Of a stretch of DNA of 39,509 bases, positions 20,133 through 28,312 are shown one piece after another. The notes under the pieces were generated by a model, which worked only from the letters and a program-made list of their open reading frames with translations, did no database searches and was not told where the DNA came from. A program made the translations under genes and the position numbers. The stretch is from Aestuariivita sp. (lineage in GTDB: Bacteria > Pseudomonadota > Alphaproteobacteria > Rhodobacterales > Rhodobacteraceae): contig NZ_JAAWWD010000070.1 of NCBI RefSeq assembly GCF_021404545.1, positions 1-39,509 on the forward strand, read 5' to 3'. Numbering within the stretch: the stretch's first letter is position 1; each line of letters opens with the position of its first letter.

Positions 20133-21559
20133 AGGCACGCCTGAAAACGCTGTCGCTGTCGATGCTGCCCTTTGCGGATGCAGCCAGCGATGCGTTGCCG
20201 ATGGGCCAGCTTTTGCGCCTGTCGCTGTTTCAGGTGTCGGTCGGCATGGCGACCGTCATGCTGCTGGGTACGCTGAACCGGGTGATGATCGTCGAGCTGT
20301 CGGTGCCCGCGATGATCGTGGCCTGCATGATCGCGCTGCCGGTGCTGATCGCGCCGTTCCGGGCTCTGCTGGGTTTTCGCAGCGACACCTACCGCTCCTC
20401 CATCGGGTGGAAGCGGGTGCCTTATATCTGGTTCGGCTCGCTCTGGCAGTTCGGCGGGCTGGCGATCATGCCGTTCGCGCTTTTGGTGCTGGGTGGCGAT
20501 GTCTATCACGAGGTGCCCTTCGCGGGCGAGGTGCTGGCCGCCCTGGCCTTCCTGATGACCGGGCTGGGCCTGCACATGACGCAGACTGCCGGTCTCGCCC
20601 TCGCCTCTGATCGCGCCACGGAGGAGACCCGGCCCCGGGTCGTGGCATTGCTCTACGTGATGTTCCTTGTGGGCATGGGGATCTCGGCGGTGGTGATCGG
20701 CACGATCCTGTCGAACTATTCCGATCTTCTGCTGATCCGCGTAGTGCAGGGCGCCGCCGTGGTCGGCGTGGTCCTGAACCTGATCGCACTTTGGAAACAG
20801 GAGCATGTCCGCCCGATGAGCCGGGCCGAACGCGAGGCGCCGCGCCCGCTGTTTCGCGATGCTTGGTCCGATTTCATGCAAGGGGGGCAGGCCGGGCGCC
20901 TGTTGGTGTGCGTCTTTGTCGGCACCATGGCGTTCAGCATGCAGGACGTGCTTTTGGAGCCCTATGGCGGTGAGATCCTGGGTCTCTCGGTCTCGGCCAC
21001 GACGATGCTGACGGCGATGTGGGCCGCGGGCGCGCTGTTGGGTTTTGCCTGGGCCGGACGGCAGCTCAATCGCGGATCGAACGCCTATCGTCTGGCGGGC
21101 ACCGGGATCCTGGCAGGGATCTGGGCCTTTTCGATTGTGATCTTTGCCGCCCCGCTGAACTCCGCGCCGCTCTTTTTCGCGGGTGCTGGTCTGATCGGGT
21201 TCGGGGGCGGGCTCTTTGCCGTTTCGACCCTGATGGCGGCCATGTCGATGAAGGCCAGCGGCATCGCCGGTCGCGGTCTGGCGCTGGGCGCCTGGGGCGC
21301 GGCTCAGGCCACCGCGGCGGGCATCGCCATCGCGCTGGGCGGCACACTGCGCGATTGGGTGGGCGCTGTCGCCATGTCCGGCGCGCTGGGCGAAGGGATG
21401 GCGGTGCCATCGGCAGGCTATTCCTTTGTCTATCACGTCGAGATCGGCCTTTTGTTCCTGACACTCGTCATTCTGGGTCCGCTGGTGCGCAGCCCGGGCC
21501 GTTCGCAAACGCAATCCTCGGAACCGATCAGGCTGGGCCTGGCGGATTTCCCGACCTGA
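20129..21559 (+). CDS. lhaA: LhaA, light-harvesting 1 assembly protein (PucC family)
   Basis: LhaA (F1696/orf477 in R. capsulatus) is a twelve-helix BCH/PucC-family membrane protein needed for efficient LH1 assembly. The 476-residue length matches. Family marks are TLNRVMIVELSVPAMIVACM, RALLGFRSDTYRSSIGWKRVPYIW, SMQDVLLEPYGGEILGLSVS and GLALGAWGAAQATAAG. It is a paralogue of the protein at 6560-7849 but carries the longer N-terminal part typical of LhaA. Its ATG overlaps the bchM stop. In Rhodobacter the puhA promoter lies inside lhaA, so the 3' part may hold one here as well, although I cannot point to it. Confidence 0.95.
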   Translation: MKARLKTLSLSMLPFADAASDALPMGQLLRLSLFQVSVGMATVMLLGTLNRVMIVELSVPAMIVACMIALPVLIAPFRALLGFRSDTYRSSIGWKRVPYIWFGSLWQFGGLAIMPFALLVLGGDVYHEVPFAGEVLAALAFLMTGLGLHMTQTAGLALASDRATEETRPRVVALLYVMFLVGMGISAVVIGTILSNYSDLLLIRVVQGAAVVGVVLNLIALWKQEHVRPMSRAEREAPRPLFRDAWSDFMQGGQAGRLLVCVFVGTMAFSMQDVLLEPYGGEILGLSVSATTMLTAMWAAGALLGFAWAGRQLNRGSNAYRLAGTGILAGIWAFSIVIFAAPLNSAPLFFAGAGLIGFGGGLFAVSTLMAAMSMKASGIAGRGLALGAWGAAQATAAGIAIALGGTLRDWVGAVAMSGALGEGMAVPSAGYSFVYHVEIGLLFLTLVILGPLVRSPGRSQTQSSEPIRLGLADFPT

Positions 21560-21586
21560 TAACTGTCCGCATAGGAGGGACATGAC

Positions 21587-22357
21587 ATGACTGAAACCTT
21601 TTGGGGAGAGTTCGACCTGGCATCGCTGACGCTGTGGCTCTTCTGGATCTTCTTTGCCGCCCTGATCGTGTATCTCCAGCGCGAGAACATGCGCGAAGGG
21701 TATCCTTTGGAAGACGATGCGGGTGAGCCGTCGTCGAACCCCAGCCTGTTTCCGATCCCGTCCGACAAGACCTTCAAGCTGCCCCATGGGCGCGGCGAGT
21801 TGACAGTGCCCAGCGGCCAGACGCCCGAGCGCAGCGATCTGGCGCTGGAAAAGGTCAGCCCCGCCAATGGCTTCCCGCTGGAACCGACGGGCGATCCGAT
21901 GCTCGACGGGGTGGGGCCGGCCTCCTGGGCGCCGCGCCGCGATGTGCCGGAGCTTGACGGGCATGGGCATCCCAAGATCGTGCCAATGTCGGCCAATGAA
22001 AGCTTTGCCGTCTCCGCCGGGCCCGATCCGCGCGGCATGCCGGTCGTGTCGGGCGATGGCGAGGTTGTGGGCGAGGTGACCGATCTGTGGGTCGACGAGC
22101 CCGAGCAGCTGGTGCGCTATCTGGAGTACCGGCTGGACGGCAAATGGGGCGAGGGCCAGCGTCTGGTGCCGATGACCATGGCTCGCGTCTGGGCTGGCAA
22201 GGTCAAGATCAACTCGATCTATGCCAAGCACTTTGCCACCGTGCCCACCATCGCCTCGCCACGTCAGGTGACGCTGCTCGAAGAGGACAAGGTCGCGGCC
22301 TATTACGGCGGCGGGCATCTTTATGCCGATGCCAGCCGTCAGGACCCGCAGATCTGA
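21587..22357 (+). CDS. puhA: Photosynthetic reaction centre H subunit
   Basis: PuhA caps the cytoplasmic side of the type II reaction centre and shapes proton delivery to the secondary quinone. The 256-residue protein has one N-terminal membrane helix (LASLTLWLFWIFFAALIVYLQ, residues about 11-31) followed by RENMREGYPLEDD, then the soluble domain with KTFKLPHGRGELTVPS, EPTGDPMLDGVGPASWAPR, YLEYRL and VWAGKVKINSIYAKHFATVP. AGGAGG lies upstream of the ATG. A strong hairpin follows in the puhA-puhB gap. Length and order match Rhodobacter puhA (about 254-260). Confidence 0.98.
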   Translation: MTETFWGEFDLASLTLWLFWIFFAALIVYLQRENMREGYPLEDDAGEPSSNPSLFPIPSDKTFKLPHGRGELTVPSGQTPERSDLALEKVSPANGFPLEPTGDPMLDGVGPASWAPRRDVPELDGHGHPKIVPMSANESFAVSAGPDPRGMPVVSGDGEVVGEVTDLWVDEPEQLVRYLEYRLDGKWGEGQRLVPMTMARVWAGKVKINSIYAKHFATVPTIASPRQVTLLEEDKVAAYYGGGHLYADASRQDPQI

Positions 22358-22365
22358 TCGCAACC

Positions 22366-22400
22366 GGGTCGCGCGCCTTGCCTTGCCGGGCGCGCGACCC
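22366..22400 (+). terminator. puhA-puhB intercistronic hairpin
   Basis: A perfect 12-bp inverted repeat (GGGTCGCGCGCC and GGCGCGCGACCC) flanks an 11-base loop, starting eight bases after the puhA stop. No T-run follows, so it is more likely to stabilise the upstream mRNA end or to attenuate downstream transcription than to terminate fully. This could raise PuhA over the assembly factors. Confidence 0.75.
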
Positions 22401-22429
22401 GCCCTGAAACCCGAACGGAGATACTCGCC

Positions 22430-23071
22430 ATGTCTCATGATGATTTTGAAATCGAGCCCGTTGAGGGGCTCCCCGCTCGCCCACCGGAAGGGGAAGTGAT
22501 CCTCTGGCAGGGCCGCCCAGACTGGCGGCGACTGACCTGGGAGGCGCTGAGCCTGCCCTGGGTGCTGGGATATTTTGGTGTGCTGGCATTTTGGCGGTTT
22601 ATCTCGGTCGTCGACCAGATGCCGCTGGGACAGGCGATCGGCGCCACGATCCCGTTCTTTTTGGTCGCGGGACTGGCCACGGGGCTTCTGGCGCTGACCG
22701 CCCTCGTTCAAGCACGGGCCACGATGTACACGGTCACGAACCGCCGGGTGGCGATGCGGATCGGTGCGGCACTGACCATGACGCTGAACCTGCCCTATAC
22801 CCAGATCGCCAACGCGATGCTGGATCTGCGCAAAGGCGGGTCGGGCACCATCGCGTTCGAGACGATGGGCGACACGCGGCTCAGCTATCTGATGTGCTGG
22901 CCCCATGTGCGGCCCTGGCACATGAAGGCGACCCAGCCCGCTTTGCGCTGCATTCGCGATGCCGAAGCGGTCGCCGAGCTGATCGCGGACGCCGCTCAGG
23001 CGCGTGTCTCGCAACCGCAGGTCTCGCGCACCCTTGTGTCGGAACCCGCATCTGCGGTCGCGGCGGAGTGA
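22430..23071 (+). CDS. puhB: PuhB, reaction centre assembly protein
   Basis: PuhB is a membrane protein needed for efficient reaction-centre and LH1 assembly. The 213-residue sequence opens with an acidic soluble stretch ending EGEVILWQGRPDWRRL. Two or three hydrophobic helices follow (for example PWVLGYFGVLAFWRFI and ATIPFFLVAGLATGLLALTA), then a PH-like domain (ATMYTVTNRRVAMRIG, LNLPYTQIANAMLDLRKGG, GDTRLSYLMCWPHVRPW). It corresponds to orf214 of R. capsulatus in place and length. The start follows CGGAGAT. The Ala/Val/Ser-rich tail is poorly conserved. Confidence 0.93.
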   Translation: MSHDDFEIEPVEGLPARPPEGEVILWQGRPDWRRLTWEALSLPWVLGYFGVLAFWRFISVVDQMPLGQAIGATIPFFLVAGLATGLLALTALVQARATMYTVTNRRVAMRIGAALTMTLNLPYTQIANAMLDLRKGGSGTIAFETMGDTRLSYLMCWPHVRPWHMKATQPALRCIRDAEAVAELIADAAQARVSQPQVSRTLVSEPASAVAAE

Positions 23072-23076
23072 GAGCG

Positions 23077-23550
23077 ATGAGCGACAACACATCCGACACC
23101 CCTCATCTGCGCCACAAAGAGGTCGAGATCGTCCCGATCTTCATGGTGCGCGCGATGTTCGCGCTGGTCGTTGTGTGCCTCGTGCTGGTTTCGGCCGCGC
23201 GCATCACCGGCCGCCCCCTGGAAGCCACGCCCGCCAATACGCCGGTGATCGCGGAACGTGCCATTTATCTGTCTGGCGATACATCGGGCGCCGCCCTCGT
23301 TCTGGATGCCAACGGATCGGTTCTGGCCGATCTGCCGGGCGAAGAGGGCGGGTTCATCGCCGGTGTGCAACGCGTGATCGACCGCGAGCGCAACAAGCAT
23401 GGCGTGCCCCTGACGGCGCCTGTGTTGTTGCAACTGCGCGAGGGCCACCGCCTGTCGATCACCGACCCCTCCACCGGGTGGAGTGCCGAGCTCATGGGGT
23501 TCGGCGCCACCAACTTCCGCAGCTTTGCCAGGCTGCTGGATCCCTCTTGA
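23077..23550 (+). CDS. puhC: PuhC, photosynthetic complex assembly protein
   Basis: PuhC promotes accumulation of the RC-LH1 core. The 157-residue protein has one membrane anchor near the N-terminus (FMVRAMFALVVVCLVLVSAA, about residues 22-41) followed by a periplasmic domain with RAIYLSGDTSGAALVLDANG, DLPGEEGGFIAGVQRVIDRER, APVLLQLREGHRLSI and DPSTGWSAELMGFGATN. It starts five bases after the puhB stop and is about as long as R. capsulatus PuhC (orf162b). Its exact biochemical role is not established. Confidence 0.93.
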   Translation: MSDNTSDTPHLRHKEVEIVPIFMVRAMFALVVVCLVLVSAARITGRPLEATPANTPVIAERAIYLSGDTSGAALVLDANGSVLADLPGEEGGFIAGVQRVIDRERNKHGVPLTAPVLLQLREGHRLSITDPSTGWSAELMGFGATNFRSFARLLDPS

Positions 23551-23571
23551 CCCAAGGAAAGGAAGCCAACC

Positions 23572-23868
23572 ATGGGACTACTGACCAAAGACGTTGAAAG
23601 GCACCCTTGCCAGGTCGAAGTGAGCCATCGCTTCGACAGCCTGCATGCGCATGTGAAGTTCACCGACGGCACCGTCATCTATCCCGGTGACGAGGTGGTC
23701 GTGAAGGGCCCCGAGATCATGGCGCCCTATGGCGAGGTGGTCGTTGAGGACCGCGATGCGGTGATCTTTCGCGCCTCCAAGCTCGAACAGCTCTGGACCC
23801 GCCTGACTGGCGATTTCGAGTTCATGGAATTGTGCGAATTTTCCTTTTCTGAGGAGGTCAAGCTATGA
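23572..23868 (+). CDS. bciE: BciE, accessory subunit of the aerobic cyclase
   Basis: This 98-residue soluble protein lies directly upstream of acsF and overlaps it by ATGA. Alphaproteobacterial AcsF cyclases are reported to need a small conserved partner, BciE. I assign this gene mainly from its place between puhC and acsF, its size and its coupling to acsF. Visible segments are VERHPCQVEVSHRFDSLHAH, FTDGTVIYPGDEVVVKGPEI, APYGEVVVEDRDAVIFRAS, LEQLWTRLTGDFEFMELCEF. No signal peptide, membrane helix or metal motif is seen. A good AAGGAAAGGAAG site precedes ATG 23572. If the assignment is wrong it remains a conserved-looking PGC protein of unknown function. Confidence 0.78.
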   Translation: MGLLTKDVERHPCQVEVSHRFDSLHAHVKFTDGTVIYPGDEVVVKGPEIMAPYGEVVVEDRDAVIFRASKLEQLWTRLTGDFEFMELCEFSFSEEVKL

Positions 23869-24995
23869 ACGTTCAAAACCCCCCGCAGAAACACACCGCC
23901 GACGCCACCACCGTCGAGGAAGGGCTGGCCATCGCCGAAGCGCAGGACAAGCAGTATAACGACGAGATGGCCACCGAAACGGCCATGGCCAACACCCTGC
24001 TGACCCCGCGCTTTTACACCACCGATTTCGATGAGCTGGATGCCATCGACGTCAGTTCGGTCCGCGAAGACTGGGACAAGCTGATCGCGCAGATGGAAGC
24101 GGATCCAAACAAGGGCCACTTCAAAAAGAACGAAGACTGGGACCATGTCGATTGGGAGAACATGGAGCCTGAACTGAAAAAGGAATTCATCGACTTCCTG
24201 ATCAGCTCGTGCACGGCAGAATTTTCGGGCTGTGTCCTTTACAAGGAGATGAAGCGGCGCGGCAACAACAAGGACATCACGCAGCTGTTCCAACTGATGG
24301 CGCGCGACGAGGCGCGGCATGCGGGGTTCATCAACGATGCCCTGCGAGAGGCCGGGCTGCGGGTCAATCTTGGCTTTCTCACGCAGAAAAAGAAATACAC
24401 CTATTTCCGGCCCAAATTTATCTACTACGCCACGTATCTGTCGGAAAAAATCGGATATGCGCGCTATATCACCATCTTCCGCCATCTGGAGGCGCACCCC
24501 GAACATCGGTTCCACCCGATCTTCAAATGGTTCGAGGAATGGTGCAATGACGAGTTTTCGCACGGCGAGGCCTTTGCCCTTTTGATGAAGACCGATCCGA
24601 AGCTGACCGAGAGCTTTACCAACAAGCTCTGGATCAAGTTCTTCCTCACGGCGGTCTATTCCACCATGTATGTGCGCGATCACCAGCGGCCTGCGTTCCA
24701 CAAGGCGCTGGGCGTGGATCCCGATTGGTACGCGCATGAGGTCTTTACCAAAACCTCGAAACTCAGCGAGCAGATCTTTCCCATCACGCTGGATATCGAA
24801 CATCCGCGCTGGCAGCCCACGCTTGAGGCGCTGCAACGCGCTAATGTCGATCTGGCGGACGCGGTCGAGCAGAAAAAGCCGCTCAGGAAGATCTGGGCGC
24901 AGATGCGTGCGGCGCGGTGCTTTGTCTCGCTTCTGCTGATCCCGGCCAATAGGCACACGGTGCCTGCCACCACCCGGCTGGAGCCTGCATATTGA
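23865..24995 (+). CDS. acsF: Mg-protoporphyrin IX monomethyl ester oxidative cyclase
   Basis: AcsF is the O2-dependent diiron enzyme that closes the isocyclic E ring of bacteriochlorophyll. The 376-residue protein contains the ferritin-like diiron ligands: SCTAEFSG (Glu119), RDEARHAG (148-152) and CNDEFSHGEAFALL (229-233). The stretches FRPKFIYYATYLSEKIGYARY and HPEHRFHPIFKWFEEW are typical. The N-terminal 45 residues are variable, Ala/Thr/Glu rich. Its presence, with no bchE visible here, indicates oxygenic-type ring closure under air. It overlaps bciE by ATGA and puhE by TGATG. Confidence 0.97.
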   Translation: MNVQNPPQKHTADATTVEEGLAIAEAQDKQYNDEMATETAMANTLLTPRFYTTDFDELDAIDVSSVREDWDKLIAQMEADPNKGHFKKNEDWDHVDWENMEPELKKEFIDFLISSCTAEFSGCVLYKEMKRRGNNKDITQLFQLMARDEARHAGFINDALREAGLRVNLGFLTQKKKYTYFRPKFIYYATYLSEKIGYARYITIFRHLEAHPEHRFHPIFKWFEEWCNDEFSHGEAFALLMKTDPKLTESFTNKLWIKFFLTAVYSTMYVRDHQRPAFHKALGVDPDWYAHEVFTKTSKLSEQIFPITLDIEHPRWQPTLEALQRANVDLADAVEQKKPLRKIWAQMRAARCFVSLLLIPANRHTVPATTRLEPAY

Positions 24996-25819
24996 TGGCA
25001 CCCTGGATCGCAGCCCTGATTGCCCTTTTCGTCTGGTGGTTTGCCACCGGGGCAATCCTGATGGTCGTCAAATACGCTGACCGTCGGGGGCTGCGAGCCC
25101 GTCAATGGGCTGTCATCGGCGGGTTGCCGATGCTTGCGCTGGGGGTCTGGGGCTATTCCAGTTCCCTGACTGACATGTCGATCACCGGGGCTTATGTCGG
25201 GTTCTTGTCCGCTCTGGCAATCTGGGGCTGGATTGAACTGGCGTTTCTGACTGGCATCATCTCGGGGCCGATCCAGAAACCCTGTCCCCAGGACATTCCC
25301 GAATGGGAACGGTTCCTGCGGGCCTGGGGCACGGTGGCCTTCCACGAACTGCTCTTGGTGGTGGCCCTGATCGTCACCCTGGTCGAGGGGTGGGGGGCTG
25401 CCAACGCATTCGGGATGTGGACCTTTGTGGTTCTTTACGGCGCCCGCATCTCGGCCAAGCTGAATCTTTACTTCGGCGTGCCAAAGATCAACACCGAGTT
25501 CCTGCCGACGGCCTTGATGCATCTGCCCAGCCATTTCCGCATTGCGCGGCTGAACTGGCTGTTCCCGATATCGGTCACCGCTTTGACCTTTGCCGTCGCC
25601 TGCTGGCTTGAGCGCCTGCACGCCGCCACCACCCCGGGGGAGGCCATCGGCTTTGCCCTGCTCACCGCCATCACCGCTCTGGCTTTGCTGGAGCATTGGC
25701 TGATGGTTTTGCCGCTGCCGGATGAACGGCTCTGGCGCTGGATGCTGCCTGCCGAAAGCACAGCGCCCAAACACCAACACACGCTACCCAGAAGACACGA
25801 GGACGCCCATGGACTTTGA
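24995..25819 (+). CDS. puhE: PuhE, photosynthetic complex assembly membrane protein
   Basis: This 274-residue integral membrane protein has about eight hydrophobic segments (for example [20 protein letters not shown] and [16 protein letters not shown]). It corresponds to the PuhE family, which influences RC-LH1 levels and bacteriochlorophyll synthesis. Conserved-looking polar segments are [40 protein letters not shown] and [21 protein letters not shown] chose ATG 24995, in a TGATG overlap with acsF. A TTG three bases upstream adds only one residue. The end overlaps hemA by 11 bases. Confidence 0.92.
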   Translation: MAPWIAALIALFVWWFATGAILMVVKYADRRGLRARQWAVIGGLPMLALGVWGYSSSLTDMSITGAYVGFLSALAIWGWIELAFLTGIISGPIQKPCPQDIPEWERFLRAWGTVAFHELLLVVALIVTLVEGWGAANAFGMWTFVVLYGARISAKLNLYFGVPKINTEFLPTALMHLPSHFRIARLNWLFPISVTALTFAVACWLERLHAATTPGEAIGFALLTAITALALLEHWLMVLPLPDERLWRWMLPAESTAPKHQHTLPRRHEDAHGL

Positions 25820-27023
25820 CGCTTTGTTTCAATCGCAGCTGGATACCCTGAAAGACGAAGGCAACTATCGCATCTTCGCCGAGCTTGAGCGGAAATCCGG
25901 CCAGTTCCCCCGCGCCAAATGCCATGACGGCGAAGCGCCGGATGAGGTGACCGTCTGGTGCTCGAACGATTATCTGGGCATGGGCCAGCACCCCAGAGTG
26001 ACCCAAGCCATGAAGGATGCGATCGACAGTTGTGGCGCCGGGGCCGGTGGCACGCGGAATATCAGCGGCACCAACCACGCGCACAAGCTGCTTGAGGCCG
26101 AACTTGCGGATCTGCATGGCAAGGAACAGGCGCTGTTGTTCACCTCCGGTTATGTGTCGAACTGGGCCGCGCTCAGCACGCTGGGCGCGCGCCTGCCAGA
26201 TGCGGTGATCCTCAGCGACGAGTTGAACCATGCCTCGATGATCGAAGGTATCCGCCACGCGCGCTGCCAAAAGGTGATCTGGAAACATAACGACCCCGAG
26301 GATCTGGACCGCAAGCTGGCGGCCCTGCCCGCCAACGCGCCCAAGATCGTCGCATTCGAGAGCGTCTATTCGATGGACGGCGACATCGCCCCGCTCCGCG
26401 AGATCGTCGACGTGGCCGAAAAACACGGTGCGATGACCTATCTCGATGAAGTGCATGCCGTTGGCCTTTACGGTCCCCGTGGCGGTGGCGTGAGCGAGCG
26501 CGAGGGGCTTGCCGACCGGATAACGCTGATCGAAGGCACGCTGGGCAAGGCGTATGGTGTGGTCGGCGGTTATGTCACAGGGTCGGAGGCACTGTGCGAT
26601 TTCATCCGGTCGTTTGCCAGCGGATTCATCTTTACCACTGCCTTGCCACCGGCGGTCGCGATGGCCGCGCGCGCCTCGATCCGGCATCTAAAGCAGAGCA
26701 GCACCGAACGCGAAACCCAGCGCGCGCGGGTCGCCTATCTGCGTGCGCGCCTGGATCAGGAAGGTATCCCACATCTTTCAAACGCCAGCCATATCATCCC
26801 GGTGATGATCAAGGACCCGGTCAAATGCCGGATGCTGTCAGATTACCTGATGCAACAATGGGGTATCTATGTGCAGCCGATCAATTACCCCACCGTGCCC
26901 AAGGGGACAGAGCGTCTGCGGTTCACCCCGTCACCACTGCACAGCATTGAGGATATCGAGCACCTGGTGGTGGCGCTGAAAACGCTTTGGAAGCAATGTG
27001 CGATCTCACATGCGGTTGCCTAA
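25809..27023 (+). CDS. hemA: 5-aminolevulinate synthase
   Basis: HemA condenses glycine and succinyl-CoA with PLP to make 5-aminolevulinate, the entry point of all tetrapyrroles in alphaproteobacteria. The 404-residue protein shows [13 protein letters not shown], the [20 protein letters not shown] segment, [17 protein letters not shown] and the PLP-binding Lys247 in [14 protein letters not shown]. The start ATG 25809 is preceded by GAGGACG and lies within the end of puhE. Placing precursor synthesis in the PGC links tetrapyrrole supply to pigment demand. A second hemA copy elsewhere is common in relatives but cannot be seen here. Confidence 0.98.
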   Translation: MDFDALFQSQLDTLKDEGNYRIFAELERKSGQFPRAKCHDGEAPDEVTVWCSNDYLGMGQHPRVTQAMKDAIDSCGAGAGGTRNISGTNHAHKLLEAELADLHGKEQALLFTSGYVSNWAALSTLGARLPDAVILSDELNHASMIEGIRHARCQKVIWKHNDPEDLDRKLAALPANAPKIVAFESVYSMDGDIAPLREIVDVAEKHGAMTYLDEVHAVGLYGPRGGGVSEREGLADRITLIEGTLGKAYGVVGGYVTGSEALCDFIRSFASGFIFTTALPPAVAMAARASIRHLKQSSTERETQRARVAYLRARLDQEGIPHLSNASHIIPVMIKDPVKCRMLSDYLMQQWGIYVQPINYPTVPKGTERLRFTPSPLHSIEDIEHLVVALKTLWKQCAISHAVA

Positions 27024-27043
27024 AAGTCGCATGGTTGTGACTG

Positions 27044-27074
27044 TTGACTCTCGCGCCGATGCGTTACGTATTAG
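27044..27074 (+). promoter_or_regulatory. Candidate cycA promoter
   Basis: TTGACT at 27044 and TATTAG at 27069 lie in the 78-base hemA-cycA gap, spaced 19 bases apart, which is long. TACGTA at 27065 gives a 15-base alternative. AGGAGG just before the ATG is an excellent ribosome site. A separate cycA promoter is plausible because cytochrome c2 also serves respiration, but this match is weak. Confidence 0.3.
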
Positions 27075-27101
27075 CGCGACGAGGTTTTAGGAGGATTACC
27101 C

Positions 27102-27551
27102 ATGAACCGTTTGATCGCAACTGTGATCGCAGGCCTTCTTGCAGCGCCGGTTTTGGCCGATGGCCACGCGGCAGGCGACGCAGAAGCAGGCGCCAAGGAA
27201 TTCAATAAGTGCAAATCCTGCCACATGATCGTTGATGCCGATGGCGCGGAGATCGTGAAGGGCGGCAGAACCGGCCCAAATCTGTGGGGCATCGTCGGGC
27301 GCCAGGCGGGGACGATCGAAGGCTTCCGCTATGGTGACGATCTGGTTGCGGCCGGTGAGGCCGGCCTGATTTGGGATGAGGCTAACTTCGTGTCATATGT
27401 CGAGGATCCGCGCGCCTTCTTGCGGACCTATCTGGATGACAATTCGGCGCGCTCCAAGATGACGTTCAAACTGCGCAAGGGCGGCGCGGATGTCTGGGCC
27501 TATCTCGCCTCGGTGAGCCCGGCGCCTGAAGCGACCGAAGCGACGAACTGA
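27102..27551 (+). CDS. cycA: Cytochrome c2
   Basis: This periplasmic class I cytochrome c re-reduces the reaction centre with electrons from the bc1 complex. The 149-residue precursor has a signal peptide (MNRLIATVIAGLLAAPVLA, then DGHA). The haem motif is CKSCH at 37-41 and the axial ligand Met120 lies in ARSKMTFKLRKG. Other marks are GRTGPNLWGIVGRQAG, WDEANFVSYVEDP and the length of cytochrome c2 (about 145 precursor residues in R. sphaeroides). The acidic tail PAPEATEATN is a minor extension. It is the last gene before the terminator. Confidence 0.96.
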   Translation: MNRLIATVIAGLLAAPVLADGHAAGDAEAGAKEFNKCKSCHMIVDADGAEIVKGGRTGPNLWGIVGRQAGTIEGFRYGDDLVAAGEAGLIWDEANFVSYVEDPRAFLRTYLDDNSARSKMTFKLRKGGADVWAYLASVSPAPEATEATN

Positions 27552-27571
27552 TCTTTCGGACATGCTCCGAC

Positions 27572-27609
27572 ACCAAAGCCGCGGCAGGTTTGTCGCGGCT
27601 TTGGTTTTT
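27572..27609 (+). terminator. Rho-independent terminator of the plus-strand PGC arm
   Basis: ACCAAAGCCGCG and CGCGGCTTTGGT form a perfect 12-bp stem with a 10-base loop, followed by a T-run. It lies 20 bases after cycA and closes the plus-strand PGC arm. Confidence 0.92.
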
Positions 27610-27717
27610 GCGGGGGTGCAGGCCTCTCGTGTGCCGGGTGTGCACGGCTGGTTTACAATCGGGCGCGCGTAGGGGACAGTCGGTGGAATGTCGGACCTTC
27701 TGCGATTGATTGAGGGC

Positions 27718-27746
27718 GGGCGGCGGGACAAGTCCCGCCCTACGGC
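27718..27746 (-). repeat. 29-bp palindromic repeat, copy A
   Basis: The core GGCGGGACAAGTCCCGCC is an inverted repeat with 8-bp arms. The whole 29 bases are the exact reverse complement of 37777-37805. It lies in the gap before the DUF1330 gene. The core is a type of dispersed repeat I remember from Rhodobacterales intergenic DNA. Confidence 0.75.
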
Positions 27747-27799
27747 CGGGATGTCGGACGCGGCTTGGCCAGACCTGTGCCCAAAGGAAAGAGACCTCC

Positions 27800-28093
27800 A
27801 TGGCCAAAGGCTATATTATTGCGCATGTGAACGTGCGAAACGCCGACGCCTATCAAGGTTATGTCACCGGCAACACACCGATCATCCAGGGTCGGCATGG
27901 GGCACGCTATGTCGTGCGGGGCGGCAAAGGCCAGACGATGGAGGGGGCCACGTTCGAGCGCCACGTGGTGATCGAGTTCGAGAGTTTCGATGCAGCGCTG
28001 GCAGCCTATAACGACCCCGACTACCAGGCTGTCGCGGATATCCGGCGTGCAAATGCCGACAGCAACATCTATGTTGTCGAAGGCGCCGACTGA
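27800..28093 (+). CDS. DUF1330 family protein
   Basis: This 97-residue single-domain protein of the DUF1330 family has a ferredoxin-like alpha/beta fold related to dimeric barrel proteins. Visible family features are KGYIIAHVNVRNADAYQGYV near the N-terminus, ARYVVRGGKGQTMEG, HVVIEFESFDAALAAYNDPDYQ and the C-terminal NIYVVEGAD. It is cytoplasmic with no signal peptide. ATG 27800 follows AAAGGAAAGAGA. It lies downstream of the cycA terminator, so it probably has its own promoter. The biochemical function is unknown. Confidence 0.88.
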   Translation: MAKGYIIAHVNVRNADAYQGYVTGNTPIIQGRHGARYVVRGGKGQTMEGATFERHVVIEFESFDAALAAYNDPDYQAVADIRRANADSNIYVVEGAD

Positions 28094-28312
28094 CCAGCGG
28101 CGATTTGGGCAGGCCCCTGACACCGACAGGTTTCTCCGGCCCCGCCGCCTGCGCCGCGTCGGTTTCTCCAGATCGGCGCTGGCTCTGGCACGCCACCCCG
28201 CGTGGCAGGCCCGGCGCGGTTGGGTTTCTTGTTCAAACGCGGCGCACCTCTCTCGGCGGTCGACCAAGGCGAATGACCGCAAAGACACGAGCGCGGTCAA
28301 AGCCGAACGGTC

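Noticed and set aside
20099-23092. A minus-strand frame of about 1000 codons opposite lhaA-puhA-puhB
   Set aside because: It spans several well-supported genes, has Arg/His/Gln-rich repetitive composition and no recognisable family. It is an antisense shadow produced by codon bias.
28094-28312. Short frames in the gap between the DUF1330 gene and the transglycosylase
   Set aside because: They are extensions of other-frame reading of the neighbours, Arg/Ala/Pro rich with no ribosome site. I see nothing convincing in this 219-base stretch.
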